This document shows positions 36,281 to 45,183 of a stretch of 64,000 nt of DNA, piece after piece (within the stretch, counting starts at the first letter, position 1; every line of letters starts with the position of its first letter). The DNA comes from an uncultured Saccharospirillaceae bacterium (GTDB taxonomy: Bacteria > Pseudomonadota > Gammaproteobacteria > Pseudomonadales > Oceanobacteraceae). The DNA is taken from the NCBI GenBank assembly GCA_947503895.1, contig CANNFT010000003.1, forward strand, positions 372,001 to 436,000. Reading direction: 5' to 3'. The notes under the pieces were generated by a model. That model ran no database searches, was not told the origin of the DNA, and saw nothing but the letters and a program-made list of their open reading frames with translations. The position numbers and the translations under genes are program-made.

Positions 36281-36673
36281 GTGAAAACCGAATACACCAC
36301 AACGGGATTGAAACGTATCTTAAAAGCGACTGGCTATTCAATAAAAGGCATTCGCACGGCATGGACAACAGAGGCAGCGGTACGCCAAGAGTTTGTGCTA
36401 GCAGCTTTGATGGCACCGTTGGCATTCTTTCTGGCCGAAAACCTTTCCCAGCTTTTGATTCTGCTACTAAGCTTATTTATCGTAGTGATCACTGAGCTTT
36501 TGAACAGCTCTATAGAGTACACGGTCGATCGTATTGGTAAAGAGCACAATGAACTATCAGGTTCAGCAAAAGATATTGCATCAGCAGCCGTATTTTTCAG
36601 TCTAGTGCAAGTCGTGGTGCTTTGGGGATTAACGGCCTTGGTTAACTTTGGCATGATTGACTTACCATTGTAG
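36281..36673 (+). CDS. dgkA: diacylglycerol kinase
   Basis: A small trimeric inner-membrane kinase of 130 residues that recycles diacylglycerol to phosphatidic acid. The family signature ELLNSSIEYTVDRIGKEHNELSGSAKDIASAAV carries the catalytic Glu and the metal/ATP residues. Three helices are evident: VLAALMAPLAFFLAEN, LLILLLSLFIVVITELL and VFFSLVQVVVLWGLTALV. The GTG at 36281 has GAGTG about 9 bases upstream; GTG 36269 is an alternative adding four residues. Confidence 0.93.
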   Translation: MKTEYTTTGLKRILKATGYSIKGIRTAWTTEAAVRQEFVLAALMAPLAFFLAENLSQLLILLLSLFIVVITELLNSSIEYTVDRIGKEHNELSGSAKDIASAAVFFSLVQVVVLWGLTALVNFGMIDLPL

Positions 36674-36857
36674 CTTAGCGCTATTGAATAGTGCTCAGTA
36701 TCTGTGTGTTGGTGCGGACCAGTATCAAATTGTGAGTAGCGATGAAAGCGGTAAGTAGGTTGAGTTAAAGCGTGTGCTGCGCAGTGTCGCTATTCTCTAT
36801 AACGGTGTTGAGGTTGCTACTCTCGACCGACTAAGTCACTGCGTCCGCTTAGGTTAT

Positions 36858-36971
36858 AAAGCGCTACAGAAAATTTGCACGACTGAATGGATGCAGGTAT
36901 TTGAGCGAAGCAGGAAGCCAGATCCGAGAGTCAAATGGCCTTTATTGAGGAGCCCTTAAATAACAACCAGT
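36858..36971 (+). repeat. interspersed intergenic repeat, copy B
   Basis: This is the second copy of the repeat at 3550-3662 and keeps the same order of blocks: AAAGCGCTACAG, AAATTTGCACGACT, GGATGCAGG, GAGCGAAGCAGGAAG and CCGAGAGTCA. It lies in the 401-base gap between dgkA and the NrtS-like gene. The rest of that gap shows nothing recognisable. Confidence 0.75.
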
Positions 36972-37074
36972 GTCAGTGGGCCATTGAGAAAAAAGCCTCT
37001 GTGATGTGTCCAGCGTCACTGAAGTTGAACGTCCACGCCTCTACAATTCAGACGTAAATAGGACATCCGAATTT

Positions 37075-37626
37075 ATGAGCACTATGTCGTCGAGTCATGT
37101 TGTCACCAAAAAAGGTGTAATAAAAAAAGCGTTTATGACCTCGTTGATCGTCGGCACTATATTGACGGTGATCAACCAATGGTCAGCGTTATTTAATGAT
37201 GCTTCCGTTCATTGGTTTCCGCTTTTTTTAACGTACGTTGTACCATTCTTTGTTTACTGGCTAGGCACACAACATGGTGCAGGCGGAGCGATCGATGCGG
37301 TGGATGACGTCTCGAATGTTCAAGTAGCCCCCGAACATATTGAGGCGCTATATCAGCAGGCGATGATTGTTGTTAAAAATGCTCATAAGGCCAATGCTGC
37401 CTTTGCTGTCCAGTTAAAGAATATTCATAGCCTGCGTGAAAAAGCGCGTTTATTGCAGGAAGGTGATGACTTCCAGTCAATTCACGATGACCTGGTCGCT
37501 GAGTTAGGTATGCTAGAGTCTCGAATAGAAAAAATACTAAAAGAAATGGGAAAAAATGTTCGTCTTGGAGAAAAACTTCAACAATCTGTCGCGAATATTG
37601 ACCCTGCTATTGGTATTGATGATTGA
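37075..37626 (+). CDS. NrtS-like membrane domain protein with coiled-coil tail
   Basis: A 183-residue protein. Residues ~10-70 have two helices with the NrtS-like pattern KKGVIKKAFMTSLIVGTILTVINQ and FPLFLTYVVPFFVYW. NrtS proteins are reported small nitrate/nitrite transporters. Here the domain is followed by a ~110-residue helical region rich in heptad positions (IEALYQQAMIVVKNAHKANAAFAVQ, AELGMLESRIEKILKEMG), likely cytoplasmic. The extra coiled coil and the location beside a CheY/CheC/PAS operon suggest a signalling role rather than transport. ATG 37075 is preferred; a GTG at 37006 is also in frame. Confidence 0.65.
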   Translation: MSTMSSSHVVTKKGVIKKAFMTSLIVGTILTVINQWSALFNDASVHWFPLFLTYVVPFFVYWLGTQHGAGGAIDAVDDVSNVQVAPEHIEALYQQAMIVVKNAHKANAAFAVQLKNIHSLREKARLLQEGDDFQSIHDDLVAELGMLESRIEKILKEMGKNVRLGEKLQQSVANIDPAIGIDD

Positions 37627-37635
37627 CTGAGTCAG

Positions 37636-38118
37636 CTACTTGTTGGCATTCGATAACTTAATCAATGCACTTCTCGTTTTGGCTAAATCAACCTTGTTAA
37701 TTGCAGCCTGTGTGACATCGTAAATAATTAAGCAAATGTGGTGTGTCGAACCATCAGCGCTGTTAAGAGGTATGATGGTCGAGTTTTGATACATGAAGTC
37801 CGCTCGGCCAGTGATGGGATGGTTGTTCTTAAAGTAAAACAAATAAGGCCGTTGATCTGATATGGTGAAGGCACGTGTTTTCAATAAAAAGACAGTCTCC
37901 GCCTTTTTTCTAAACCAATCTTCCTCGACCTCAGGAAACAGCTCAAATAGGTTTTTCTCCTTGGCCTGATCTGGCCTTAATCCGCTGTGGTTTTCCATGA
38001 AGCTGTTCCACAGTTTAATCGTATATTGGCGATCAAGTACTACCAAACCAATATCCACGGTTTGTAGAATATCCATGAGCCAGTGGAACTCGTCCATTTC
38101 TAATCCAGGATTACTCAT
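37636..38118 (-). CDS. PAS domain protein
   Basis: A 160-residue protein made of one PAS domain: LMDILQTVDIGLVVLDRQYTIKLWNSFMENHSGL is the core, followed by LFELFPEVEE and HHICLIIYDVTQAAIN. There is no output domain, so it must act by partner binding. It is the third gene of a response regulator-CheC-PAS operon, starting 2 bases after the CheC-like stop. It probably senses a ligand or redox state for that pathway. Confidence 0.83.
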   Translation of the reverse strand: MSNPGLEMDEFHWLMDILQTVDIGLVVLDRQYTIKLWNSFMENHSGLRPDQAKEKNLFELFPEVEEDWFRKKAETVFLLKTRAFTISDQRPYLFYFKNNHPITGRADFMYQNSTIIPLNSADGSTHHICLIIYDVTQAAINKVDLAKTRSALIKLSNANK

Positions 38119-38120
38119 AG

Positions 38121-38744
38121 TTAATCGTCCAATAAGAAGCTGATAAGGCGATTCATGTGACGGACCGAGTCTTCCGTAAAGAGCAAAAGTAAATCGCAAT
38201 TCACATTTTTATCTTCAATGGTGTAATTGATTTCAATGGCTAATGTGCGTTGCCATTTTGCTTCTTGGCTATTAATGAGGTCTGAAATTTTGCAATGTTG
38301 CCCTAACACCATCGGATGTGTTTGATTGAAATCGATATCCAATTGTTCGCCGATGCCTTGGATGCATGCTCCGTTTAATACGTTTGCTACATCCATAAGT
38401 ACTTCTAACTCGCCATGTTGATCCAGCTCGCCTTGATAATCTAACAATGTGGCAATGTCAGCAAAGCTGGAATCGTTAAAGATCAGCAGCGCCTCTCCCG
38501 CAATACCTGCGCCGATGAAACCTTGGCAAACGGCCGATACGGAACTGGTATCATCAATGGCTTTGAGGGTCATTTGAAACTCATTGATTTCAATGACATT
38601 GACATTGGGGATCGGCAAAATGACGTACACATTCAATAGTCGGGCAAGTCGGTCAGCGGCCTGTCCCATGGCGACGTTAGTAATTTCTTGGTAACAGTCG
38701 CGCTCATCTTCCGTTAGCGAAATGGGCGGAAGTGTCTCCGACAT
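38121..38744 (-). CDS. CheC/CheX-like phosphatase
   Basis: A 207-residue protein with two CheC-type helices, EITNVAMGQAADRLARLL near residue 20 and LMDVANVLNGACIQGI near 116. Each has the acidic-x2-Asn arrangement that removes phosphate from CheY. It likely dephosphorylates the adjacent receiver protein, whose stop codon it overlaps by one base. No receptor or kinase gene is present here, so the input comes from elsewhere. Confidence 0.85.
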   Translation of the reverse strand: MSETLPPISLTEDERDCYQEITNVAMGQAADRLARLLNVYVILPIPNVNVIEINEFQMTLKAIDDTSSVSAVCQGFIGAGIAGEALLIFNDSSFADIATLLDYQGELDQHGELEVLMDVANVLNGACIQGIGEQLDIDFNQTHPMVLGQHCKISDLINSQEAKWQRTLAIEINYTIEDKNVNCDLLLLFTEDSVRHMNRLISFLLDD

Positions 38745-39121
38745 TACGCATCCCCCGTAATTAAACCGTACTCTAGCAGCACCTGTTGGGCTTTAGACTG
38801 GTCGACGGGTTTTTTGATGAAATCAATGGCTCCCATTTTTTTAACCCGTTCTCGTGCTTCGGGTTGTATGTCGCCAGATACGACGATCACCATCACAGGA
38901 AGATCTTCTTTATGTATTATTTCAAGGGTGTCGTAGCCATCTAAAACTGGCATGGTGAGGTCCAAGAACAGCACTTCAGCGTTGCCTGCTCTCACGATAT
39001 CTAAAGCCTCTTGTCCATTGGTCGCGAACTCAACTTCCACGTCCCACCCATCGGGTAAAGCCCGTTTCATCTGCTTTCTCGCCATGTTGGAATCATCACA
39101 AATTAAAACTTTTGTACTCAT
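38744..39121 (-). CDS. CheY-like response regulator
   Basis: A 125-residue stand-alone receiver domain. The acidic pair is in ICDDSN, the phospho-Asp is in VLFLDLTMPVLDG, the Thr/Ser switch is in VVSGD and the Lys is in IKKPV. The absence of an output domain means it signals by protein binding, probably to the flagellar motor or to the PAS/CheC partners. ATG 39121 is preferred to TTG 39130. Confidence 0.92.
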   Translation of the reverse strand: MSTKVLICDDSNMARKQMKRALPDGWDVEVEFATNGQEALDIVRAGNAEVLFLDLTMPVLDGYDTLEIIHKEDLPVMVIVVSGDIQPEARERVKKMGAIDFIKKPVDQSKAQQVLLEYGLITGDA

Positions 39122-39187
39122 GATGCTCAATATTCTTTGCCCGTTCTTACTAGTTAAGAAAGGGAATCAAGGAAAGGCAAATGTCGA

Positions 39188-40111
39188 TTACAAGATGGTG
39201 GAGGAAGGAGACGAGGTAGTGAGGCCGTGCTCAGCCGCTAGGATGGCCCGTTTGGTGGGCACGCCCCAGCGATAGCCGCCGATAGCGCCCGATTTTTGTA
39301 AAACTCTATGGCACGGGATAATCATAGCAATAGGGTTGGCTCCCACAGCGGTGCCGACGGCCCTAGCCGCGGAGGGCTGGTGGATCTGCTCGGCTAAATT
39401 CCCATAGGCCAATGTCTGCCCATATTGCAAGTTGAGCAACGCGCGCCACACATTCACCTGAAAATTTGTGCCTGAGACCCATAGGGAAAGCGGCTTGGCC
39501 GCTTTAGAGCGGGCAGTGGAAACACGTGAAGGGAGTACTTGATTCATCACTTGTTCTAACACCCCATCTTGACTGTCTTCTGCGGGCAAAAACTGTGCGT
39601 TAGGAAAGCTTTGCTTGACGCGTGCAATGAGCTGTTGGAGGTCGTCTGTGAATTCAAGGCGAAAAATACCTTTGCTCGTCGTCATCATACCGATGCGCCC
39701 GAATGGGGTGTCATGAAGCCCGCAGCGTAATGTCAGCGCTTGCCCTAATGCTTTAAACTCGCCCGGTGTCATGGCTTCTAGGTTGACAAACTGATCGTAT
39801 AATCGGCTCGGACTACTTAACCCCAATGACAAACTACTTTGCTCTATGGAGTGGTGTTTCAGTAGGGTTTTAGCCTGCTGAATGGTCAATGCTTGGGAGA
39901 AGCGCTTGGGGCTTAAGCCAACGTATTCTTGGAAAATTCGTTGAAAATGAAATGGACTGGTGTGGACATGCTCCGATATTTGTTCAAGCGATGGCCGCGA
40001 GTCCATATGACTAACCATATACTCAATTGCTTTGGCGCAAAGCTTATAGTGACGCTCAAATGTGGCATCTGAATGTAAGGCAGGCATTGGCTGTGAAGTA
40101 TTTGTATTCAT
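39188..40111 (-). CDS. AraC-type HTH / methylated-DNA-protein cysteine methyltransferase (Ada-like)
   Basis: A 307-residue repair protein. Residues ~20-120 form an AraC helix-turn-helix (HVHTSPFHFQRIFQEYVGLSPKRF). Residues ~140-300 are an O6-alkylguanine transferase with the acceptor cysteine in IPCHRVLQKSGAIGGYRWG. The N-terminal zinc-binding Ada domain (methylphosphotriester sensor) is absent, a common short Ada form. It accepts alkyl groups from O6-methylguanine and may activate repair genes. Confidence 0.92.
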   Translation of the reverse strand: MNTNTSQPMPALHSDATFERHYKLCAKAIEYMVSHMDSRPSLEQISEHVHTSPFHFQRIFQEYVGLSPKRFSQALTIQQAKTLLKHHSIEQSSLSLGLSSPSRLYDQFVNLEAMTPGEFKALGQALTLRCGLHDTPFGRIGMMTTSKGIFRLEFTDDLQQLIARVKQSFPNAQFLPAEDSQDGVLEQVMNQVLPSRVSTARSKAAKPLSLWVSGTNFQVNVWRALLNLQYGQTLAYGNLAEQIHQPSAARAVGTAVGANPIAMIIPCHRVLQKSGAIGGYRWGVPTKRAILAAEHGLTTSSPSSTIL

Positions 40112-40187
40112 AAAATCAGTCTAAATAAGCCGATGCGGTATGGCCACCTGATTCTTGCGAATGTTAAACGTTTTAAGTGTGTAAGCG

Positions 40188-40215
40188 GCAAATGCACTCG
40201 TAGAGGTGCATTTGC
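40188..40215 (-). terminator. hairpin 3' of the PlsC gene
   Basis: GCAAATGCAC and GTGCATTTGC form a perfect 10-base stem with an 8-base loop, 25 bases beyond the PlsC stop. The minus-strand tail is not strongly T-rich, so it may end transcription only partly. Confidence 0.5.
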
Positions 40216-40239
40216 GTGATGAGGAGCACCGAGAAAAGA

Positions 40240-40971
40240 TTATGAAACGACGGTGGTTTTGCCTTTTTCGTTTAGCGCTTGTATGCCGTCCATCATGGCT
40301 AAGTGGACATCCACCATAAGCTGGTCAACATCTTTCAATGTCAGGTGTTTTGTTTCAACGGGTTCTAGTACGTTTAATCGCCCAACCCCGTTGTTCCAAC
40401 GGTTTAAATCAAACCCTTCCAAATAGCTATTGCAGCATACAGGTACGATTGGGACACCGGCATGAATGGCAGTGTGGAACGCACCTTTTTTAAATGGCAG
40501 CATGTTTTTGCCGTGATTACGTGTCCCTTCAGCAAATATCCAAATGGATGTATTTTTTTCTTTCAGTGCTGTCTTAGTCACTTCGATGGCTTCGAGGGCT
40601 TTCTTACGGTTGCCACGGTCAATGAGAACATTACCCGCCAGCCAGTAGATCTGCCCAAAAAAAGGCACCCATTTTAAGCTTTTTTTGCCTAGGCTCACGG
40701 TACGTTTGGGGACGATTGACCCCACGACAAACAAATCCCAGTTACTTTGGTGATTTGCGACAACGACACAAGGCTGGTTAACGGTTAAGCGCTCTACATT
40801 CTCGGCTTCTGTCCGCATGCCAATAATCTTAAGCCCTCCCCACGAGTATATCTTGGCGGCCAATTGGCTATTGGTAGGGTGAAATGGGCGGAATATCACG
40901 ACAACGAAGCATAGAAATGATCCGATGACAAAGTGAAGCCCTAAAAGGAGGTATCGTAAACTGCTTAACAT
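40240..40971 (-). CDS. plsC: 1-acyl-sn-glycerol-3-phosphate acyltransferase
   Basis: A 243-residue inner-membrane acyltransferase that makes phosphatidic acid from lysophosphatidic acid. The NHQSNWD (HX4D) motif is at about 72-78, with the FAEGTRNHGKNMLPFKKGAF motif at about 147-166. A signal-anchor helix lies at the N-terminus. The gene stands alone on the minus strand. Confidence 0.92.
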   Translation of the reverse strand: MLSSLRYLLLGLHFVIGSFLCFVVVIFRPFHPTNSQLAAKIYSWGGLKIIGMRTEAENVERLTVNQPCVVVANHQSNWDLFVVGSIVPKRTVSLGKKSLKWVPFFGQIYWLAGNVLIDRGNRKKALEAIEVTKTALKEKNTSIWIFAEGTRNHGKNMLPFKKGAFHTAIHAGVPIVPVCCNSYLEGFDLNRWNNGVGRLNVLEPVETKHLTLKDVDQLMVDVHLAMMDGIQALNEKGKTTVVS

Positions 40972-41147
40972 GGTGACAACTCATGTCCAAAAAAGTGGCT
41001 GAGCATACAGGTGTTTACTAAACTTCGCCAGTGCAAAAAGCACAGTTCACCGAGCAAATCTCCCTTTCAAAACACTAGAAAGATCTCGCGCTTGTGCTCC
41101 AATATTGAAGGACACCCGCTCATCATATCGGCTGACAGAGTTTCGCT

Positions 41148-41324
41148 TTAACCTTTAGCAAGTTTTTTGATCTTAGCTAAATTTTGCGGGCTGCATAAGT
41201 TTTCTTTTTGATTCGCTTGCCTTAAGCACTTTGCGCATACATAGGCAGGGGCGTCGATAAGTTTCCAGACTTTTGACGGCTTTTTGAGCAAGTCACCTTT
41301 TTTAAAATCACACAACGTGGGCAT
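41148..41324 (-). CDS. small cysteine-containing protein (58 residues)
   Basis: A 58-residue frame that I read directly from the sequence: it starts MPTLCDFKKGDLLKKPSKVW, then has YVCAKCLRQANQKENLCSP and ends KIKKLAKG. Four cysteines (5, 30, 33, 44) form a possible zinc knuckle, and the protein is very basic. Such short Cys-Lys proteins recur in marine gammaproteobacteria. A longer overlapping frame in another register is a shadow. No strong ribosome site precedes the ATG, and an upstream in-frame stop prevents extension. It could be a genuine orphan gene or chance. Confidence 0.5.
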   Translation of the reverse strand: MPTLCDFKKGDLLKKPSKVWKLIDAPAYVCAKCLRQANQKENLCSPQNLAKIKKLAKG

Positions 41325-41809
41325 AGATAGACATCATCACTACAAATATAGAAGGCTTGGACAAAGAGATAGATAGCGGCGGCATGATAACTCATAGTCA
41401 CTCTATGAAGCAGCAATATTGAATCAGTAATGGGTTCTATGGGGCGCCTAAAGCGATAAAAGGAGTACGTTTGTTCTAATTCTGTAATGTTTGATCAGCC
41501 GAAGATGTGTGGTGCTTCGTGCAGAGGGTGACCTTCAGTACCAATATTCATACCGCTGTTGTTTCCGCTGTATCGTTATGTCAATTCGCTCCTTTTAATC
41601 AAGGGCGACTTGTGGCCGAATAGCCGTTGAGCGGAAAAACAATAATAGAAAGCCTAGCAACCTGAACGTCGGCGTTGGACGAACTTTAGCCTTTTGAGTG
41701 TTCACAGTTCGATTAATACCTTAAGGAAAATGGACTGATGTCCCCATTGGGATGTGTGACCAGTCGGTTTTGGTGGCTAGCTTCAAGACAATGAAAGAGC
41801 CTTAACAAG
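41325..41809. other. 485-base gap before the acyl-CoA dehydrogenase gene
   Basis: No gene was recognised. The promoter of the downstream gene must be here. Confidence 0.35.
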
Positions 41810-42937
41810 ATGTCAGAAGAAAAACGGCTGTTTAGCCAATCCCTTGAACGATTTATTGATCGTGAAATCGAGCCCTATTATCAGCAATGGGAAAAAGACG
41901 GCATTATTCCGCGTGAAGTGTGGTCAGCGATGGGGGAGGCGGGCATTTTATGCGTTGATGCACCCGAAGAATACGGTGGCTGCGCAGGAGACTTCACGCT
42001 GAGCGTGGCAGTGATTGAATCACTGTCTCGTCGAGGTTTTGCCGCACTCGCGACGAATATTTCGGTACATTCAGATATTGTGACACCCTACATCACGCAC
42101 CTAGGAACAGAAGCGCAAAAGCAATATTGGATTCCCAAGTTAGTCAGCGGTGAAGCTGTGGGTGCCATTGCGATGACGGAACCGGGCGCGGGGTCAGATC
42201 TACAAGGCATACAGTCACGAGCGGTGAAAGACGGTGATGGCTGGAGAATATCGGGTCAAAAAACCTTCATCACGAATGGACAGCACGCCGATGTTTGCAT
42301 CGTAGCGGCCAAAACGGATCCTAATGCGGGAGCAAAAGGCACCAGTTTGTTTCTGCTAGACAAAAAATCAGAAGGTTACTTGCCGGGCGCGAATTTCGAT
42401 AAAATCGGGCAGCATGCGGGCGACACGTCTGAATTGTTTTTTGATCAGGTCTATACCGAAGATTTACTTGGTGAATTGAATCAGGGGTTTATGCACCTGA
42501 TGCAAGAGCTACCGCGGGAAAGATTAATTCTATCCGTGGGTGCGGTTGCAGCATGCGAAGGCATGATGAAATGGACTCAGGATTACGTCTGTGAACGCAA
42601 GGCTTTTGGCAAGGCGATTTCAGAGTTTCAAAATACCCGCTTTACGCTCGCCTCCTTAGATACCCAGTTGTCCGTAGTCAGTGCATTTGTTAATCAATGT
42701 ATTTTGCAATATCAGCAGGGAGAATTGACCACGATTGATGCCTCCAAAGCCAAGCTGTCATCCACTGAGCTGCAATGCAAAGTCGCAGACGAATGTGTGC
42801 AGCTATTTGGCGGTTACGGGTACATGCTGGAATACCCGATTGCCCGAGCGTTTTTGGATGCGCGGGTGCAACGTATTTACGGCGGGACGTCTGAAGTGAT
42901 GAAGGAAATTATTGCGCGGGCTGTGCTTGGTAAATAA
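41810..42937 (+). CDS. acyl-CoA dehydrogenase
   Basis: A 375-residue flavoenzyme of beta-oxidation. AIAMTEPGAGSDLQGIQ, TFITNG and ERKAFGKAISEFQ are typical, and the C-terminal RIYGGTSEVMKEIIAR is in place. The usual catalytic Glu of the short-chain enzymes (IYEGT) is Gly here. Instead Glu250 in AACEGMM corresponds to the catalytic Glu of long-chain and isovaleryl-CoA dehydrogenases, so this is the LCAD/IVD type. The electron-transferring flavoprotein partner is not in the window. Confidence 0.93.
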   Translation: MSEEKRLFSQSLERFIDREIEPYYQQWEKDGIIPREVWSAMGEAGILCVDAPEEYGGCAGDFTLSVAVIESLSRRGFAALATNISVHSDIVTPYITHLGTEAQKQYWIPKLVSGEAVGAIAMTEPGAGSDLQGIQSRAVKDGDGWRISGQKTFITNGQHADVCIVAAKTDPNAGAKGTSLFLLDKKSEGYLPGANFDKIGQHAGDTSELFFDQVYTEDLLGELNQGFMHLMQELPRERLILSVGAVAACEGMMKWTQDYVCERKAFGKAISEFQNTRFTLASLDTQLSVVSAFVNQCILQYQQGELTTIDASKAKLSSTELQCKVADECVQLFGGYGYMLEYPIARAFLDARVQRIYGGTSEVMKEIIARAVLGK

Positions 42938-42956
42938 CGCTGGAAGATTGACTTAG

Positions 42957-42984
42957 AAAGTGGCGGCTGAGTGCCGCCACTTTC
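42957..42984. terminator. bidirectional terminator after the acyl-CoA dehydrogenase
   Basis: GAAAGTGGCGGC and GCCGCCACTTTC form a perfect 12-base stem with a 4-base loop in the gap between two convergent genes. Confidence 0.75.
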
Positions 42985-43012
42985 GATGTAAGCGAGTCGC
43001 CTAAGCGTTGTA

Positions 43013-43252
43013 CTAGCCTTCGGCTTTTTTAACGCGAATCTTGCTGCCGGCGACATCCATTCCATTTAGATTTTTGATGGCTGCTTTTGCATCGCCTGCC
43101 TTAGGCATTTCCACAAATCCGAAACCTTTCGATGCACCGGACTCCTTGTCCATGACTAATGTACAAGACTGAACAGCCCCAAAAGGTTGGAATAAACTCA
43201 AAACCTCAGCTTCTGATGTGGTGCGCGCAAGATTTCGGACAATTAATTTCAT
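43013..43252 (-). CDS. RRM-type RNA-binding protein
   Basis: A 79-residue single RNA-recognition-motif protein. RNP2 is LIVRNL at residues 3-8 and RNP1 is KGFGFVEM near 42-49, with a helix-strand-helix end AAIKNLNGMDVAGSKIRVKKAE. Short bacterial RRM proteins of this kind (Rbp type) are often cold-induced. ATG 43252 begins at the domain; an upstream in-frame ATG at 43318 only adds a hydrophobic extension and is unlikely. Confidence 0.9.
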   Translation of the reverse strand: MKLIVRNLARTTSEAEVLSLFQPFGAVQSCTLVMDKESGASKGFGFVEMPKAGDAKAAIKNLNGMDVAGSKIRVKKAEG

Positions 43253-43441
43253 GTAAAAGCCATTTGAAAAGTAAAGAGTGACAGAAAGGAAGATTATCAC
43301 ACACCTTCCAGTCAGCACCTACTAGCAGCCTCCTGAATTTCGTAACAGGGGCTGCTCACTTCGAGTGACTTAAACCGAAAACCTCTTCTTTGTTTAAAAA
43401 GTGAGCAGCTTGGTCCCGTTTATCAGGATGACCGAAGCGGT

Positions 43442-43465
43442 GCAGGTTGTTTTGCAGCAACCTGC
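43442..43465. other. hairpin 3' of the YbhB-type gene
   Basis: GCAGGTTG and CAACCTGC form an 8-base stem with an 8-base loop. It lies 25 bases past the stop of the minus-strand gene and may end or stabilise its transcript. Confidence 0.45.
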
Positions 43466-43489
43466 TAGCCTAGGAATTGCGACTCGATT

Positions 43490-44098
43490 TTAGCGCCCAA
43501 AAGTGGCAACCAATTGGGCTTGGTCAATTAAGTGATGTTGAATCATATATCCAATGTAGGCCGCGCTGGCATCCTCAGGCACCTCCAATTTATCGACGTC
43601 CAATGCATAGACAGTAAATTCATAATGATGAGGTGAACGGTCTTTTGGTGGGCAGGCTCCACCAAAACCGATTTGTCCGTAGTCTGATTTTCCTTGGCGG
43701 GCGTGCATAGGCAATTTGGGATTGGCCGGATTACCAGCGTCTCGCTTTAGACTGGATACATTTACTGGCAAGTCAAAGACGAGCCAATGCCACCAGCCAC
43801 TCCCAGTGGGCGCATCTGGATCATAGCCGGTAATGGCAAAACTTTTCGTGTTTTCGGGCGCGCCAAACCAGCTTAATTGTGGAGATTGATTTTTGCCTTC
43901 ACAGCCAAACCCCGAAAATACATGCGTATGATTCAATGGCTTTTGGTGGCGAATATCCGAACTTACCAGCTCCAAGCTCTGAGCGGGTATCGATAAAGCC
44001 AGTAAACTGAGCATCATCAATAATGTGCGTTTAATAGACTTAAAGTGATGAAGGTTTGATCGAGCGTATTGATTGGAGTGATTCGGTATTTGCATCAT
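43490..44098 (-). CDS. YbhB/YbcL family Raf-kinase-inhibitor-like protein (PEBP fold)
   Basis: A 202-residue exported PEBP-fold protein. A signal-like segment is at residues ~20-40 (KRTLLMMLSLLALSIPAQS). The mature part has the family motifs GKNQSPQLSW, DPDAPTGSGWWHWLV and GGACPPKDRSPHHYEFTVYALD. PEBP proteins bind anionic lipids or nucleotides, but the bacterial role is unknown. GAAGGAG lies 7 bases before ATG 44098. Confidence 0.9.
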   Translation of the reverse strand: MMQIPNHSNQYARSNLHHFKSIKRTLLMMLSLLALSIPAQSLELVSSDIRHQKPLNHTHVFSGFGCEGKNQSPQLSWFGAPENTKSFAITGYDPDAPTGSGWWHWLVFDLPVNVSSLKRDAGNPANPKLPMHARQGKSDYGQIGFGGACPPKDRSPHHYEFTVYALDVDKLEVPEDASAAYIGYMIQHHLIDQAQLVATFGR

Positions 44099-44206
44099 TT
44101 TCGTGCTCCTTCTTTATTAATCATGAGCCGCTAGCATAGCGTCGATGCCGTCGCCTCGTTCGCTTGTAAACACCAAAATACCTCCTTAAAACGTCAACAT
44201 CCTTTC

Positions 44207-45118
44207 TTAAGATGCGTGGCCATGAGTATCAATTGACCGACGGGTTTGCCTTAGTGCACTGGGTGAAACACCAAATCGATTTTTAAAGCGTTCAGAAAAT
44301 CTCGATTGGCTTTGGTAGCCAACAGAAAGAGCAATTTGATTAATGGGCCAAAATGTTTCTTGTAATGAAACCAGTCCGTGTAAAAGCCGAGTTTCTTCGA
44401 GTATGTCTCGGAAACCTGTACCTTCCACTGCTAAATGGCGGCGTAAGCTGGATGGGCTGGTGGCTAATAGACGGCAAATTTCTTCTAGTGTCCATGGATG
44501 GGCCACATTGTGCTCAATGTGTTCAAGCACTCTTTCTTTCCATGAGCGCTGGCGGGGGGAAAGAAATGGCGAAAGATCAATGTGCTCAGCAATCATACTG
44601 AGTAACTCAATGGTTTTTAACGTTAACTGGATATCTGATAAATGCATCTTATTGGATGAATCAATCCATTGTTGCAATAAAATTTGAATAGGCTCATCCA
44701 AATTAAACGTTTCTAGGTTGAGCATCTGCGAATGAGCAACAGAGGAGTGACGACTCGGAAGTCTTTCATTTGAAACGACTTGGTCTGCAAAAGAATAATA
44801 CTGTTTGGCTAAATCAGGGGTAATACTCACCGCTACGGCTAAGTAATGGTCAACATCAGGGCTGGGAAGGTTAGACAATGTGATGGTCCGACCAGCTGGA
44901 ATAATAATACCTTTGCCTTCATGAACGATGTAGCATTCATTATCTTGAATGTATTTGGTGCCGCTAATCACCAGCAATAAGGTTGTTTTTTGGACCGGAA
45001 TCGCGCGTAAATTTTGCTCGTTGATGCTGTGAAATAAACTGACACCCTGAACCGGATGTTCTGCCTGATTCAGTAATCTGTCCAGCAGTGCTGTTCGTAT
45101 AGATGTTGAATACAGCAT
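44207..45118 (-). CDS. AraC family transcriptional regulator
   Basis: A 303-residue regulator. The N-terminal domain resembles the AraC_N/cupin type (LLLVISGTKYIQDNECYIVHEGKGIIIPAG). The C-terminal double helix-turn-helix is clear (LEEICRLLATSPSSLRRHLAVEGTGF and INQIALSVGYQSQSRFSERFKNRFG). ATG 45118 has AAGG about 8 bases upstream; ATG 45136 has none. It is divergent from the HAD gene with a 65-base gap and could regulate it. Confidence 0.87.
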   Translation of the reverse strand: MLYSTSIRTALLDRLLNQAEHPVQGVSLFHSINEQNLRAIPVQKTTLLLVISGTKYIQDNECYIVHEGKGIIIPAGRTITLSNLPSPDVDHYLAVAVSITPDLAKQYYSFADQVVSNERLPSRHSSVAHSQMLNLETFNLDEPIQILLQQWIDSSNKMHLSDIQLTLKTIELLSMIAEHIDLSPFLSPRQRSWKERVLEHIEHNVAHPWTLEEICRLLATSPSSLRRHLAVEGTGFRDILEETRLLHGLVSLQETFWPINQIALSVGYQSQSRFSERFKNRFGVSPSALRQTRRSIDTHGHAS

Positions 45119-45183
45119 TGTGCGTACCTTGAGCATATTGTTCTGAGTGCGTACTATAAAATAAAACGTGACCGAGCACCTAC

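Noticed and set aside
41222..41416. 64-codon minus-strand open frame with several Cys residues
   Set aside because: It overlaps the better 58-codon frame in another register; the Cys/Lys pattern is only coherent in the latter.
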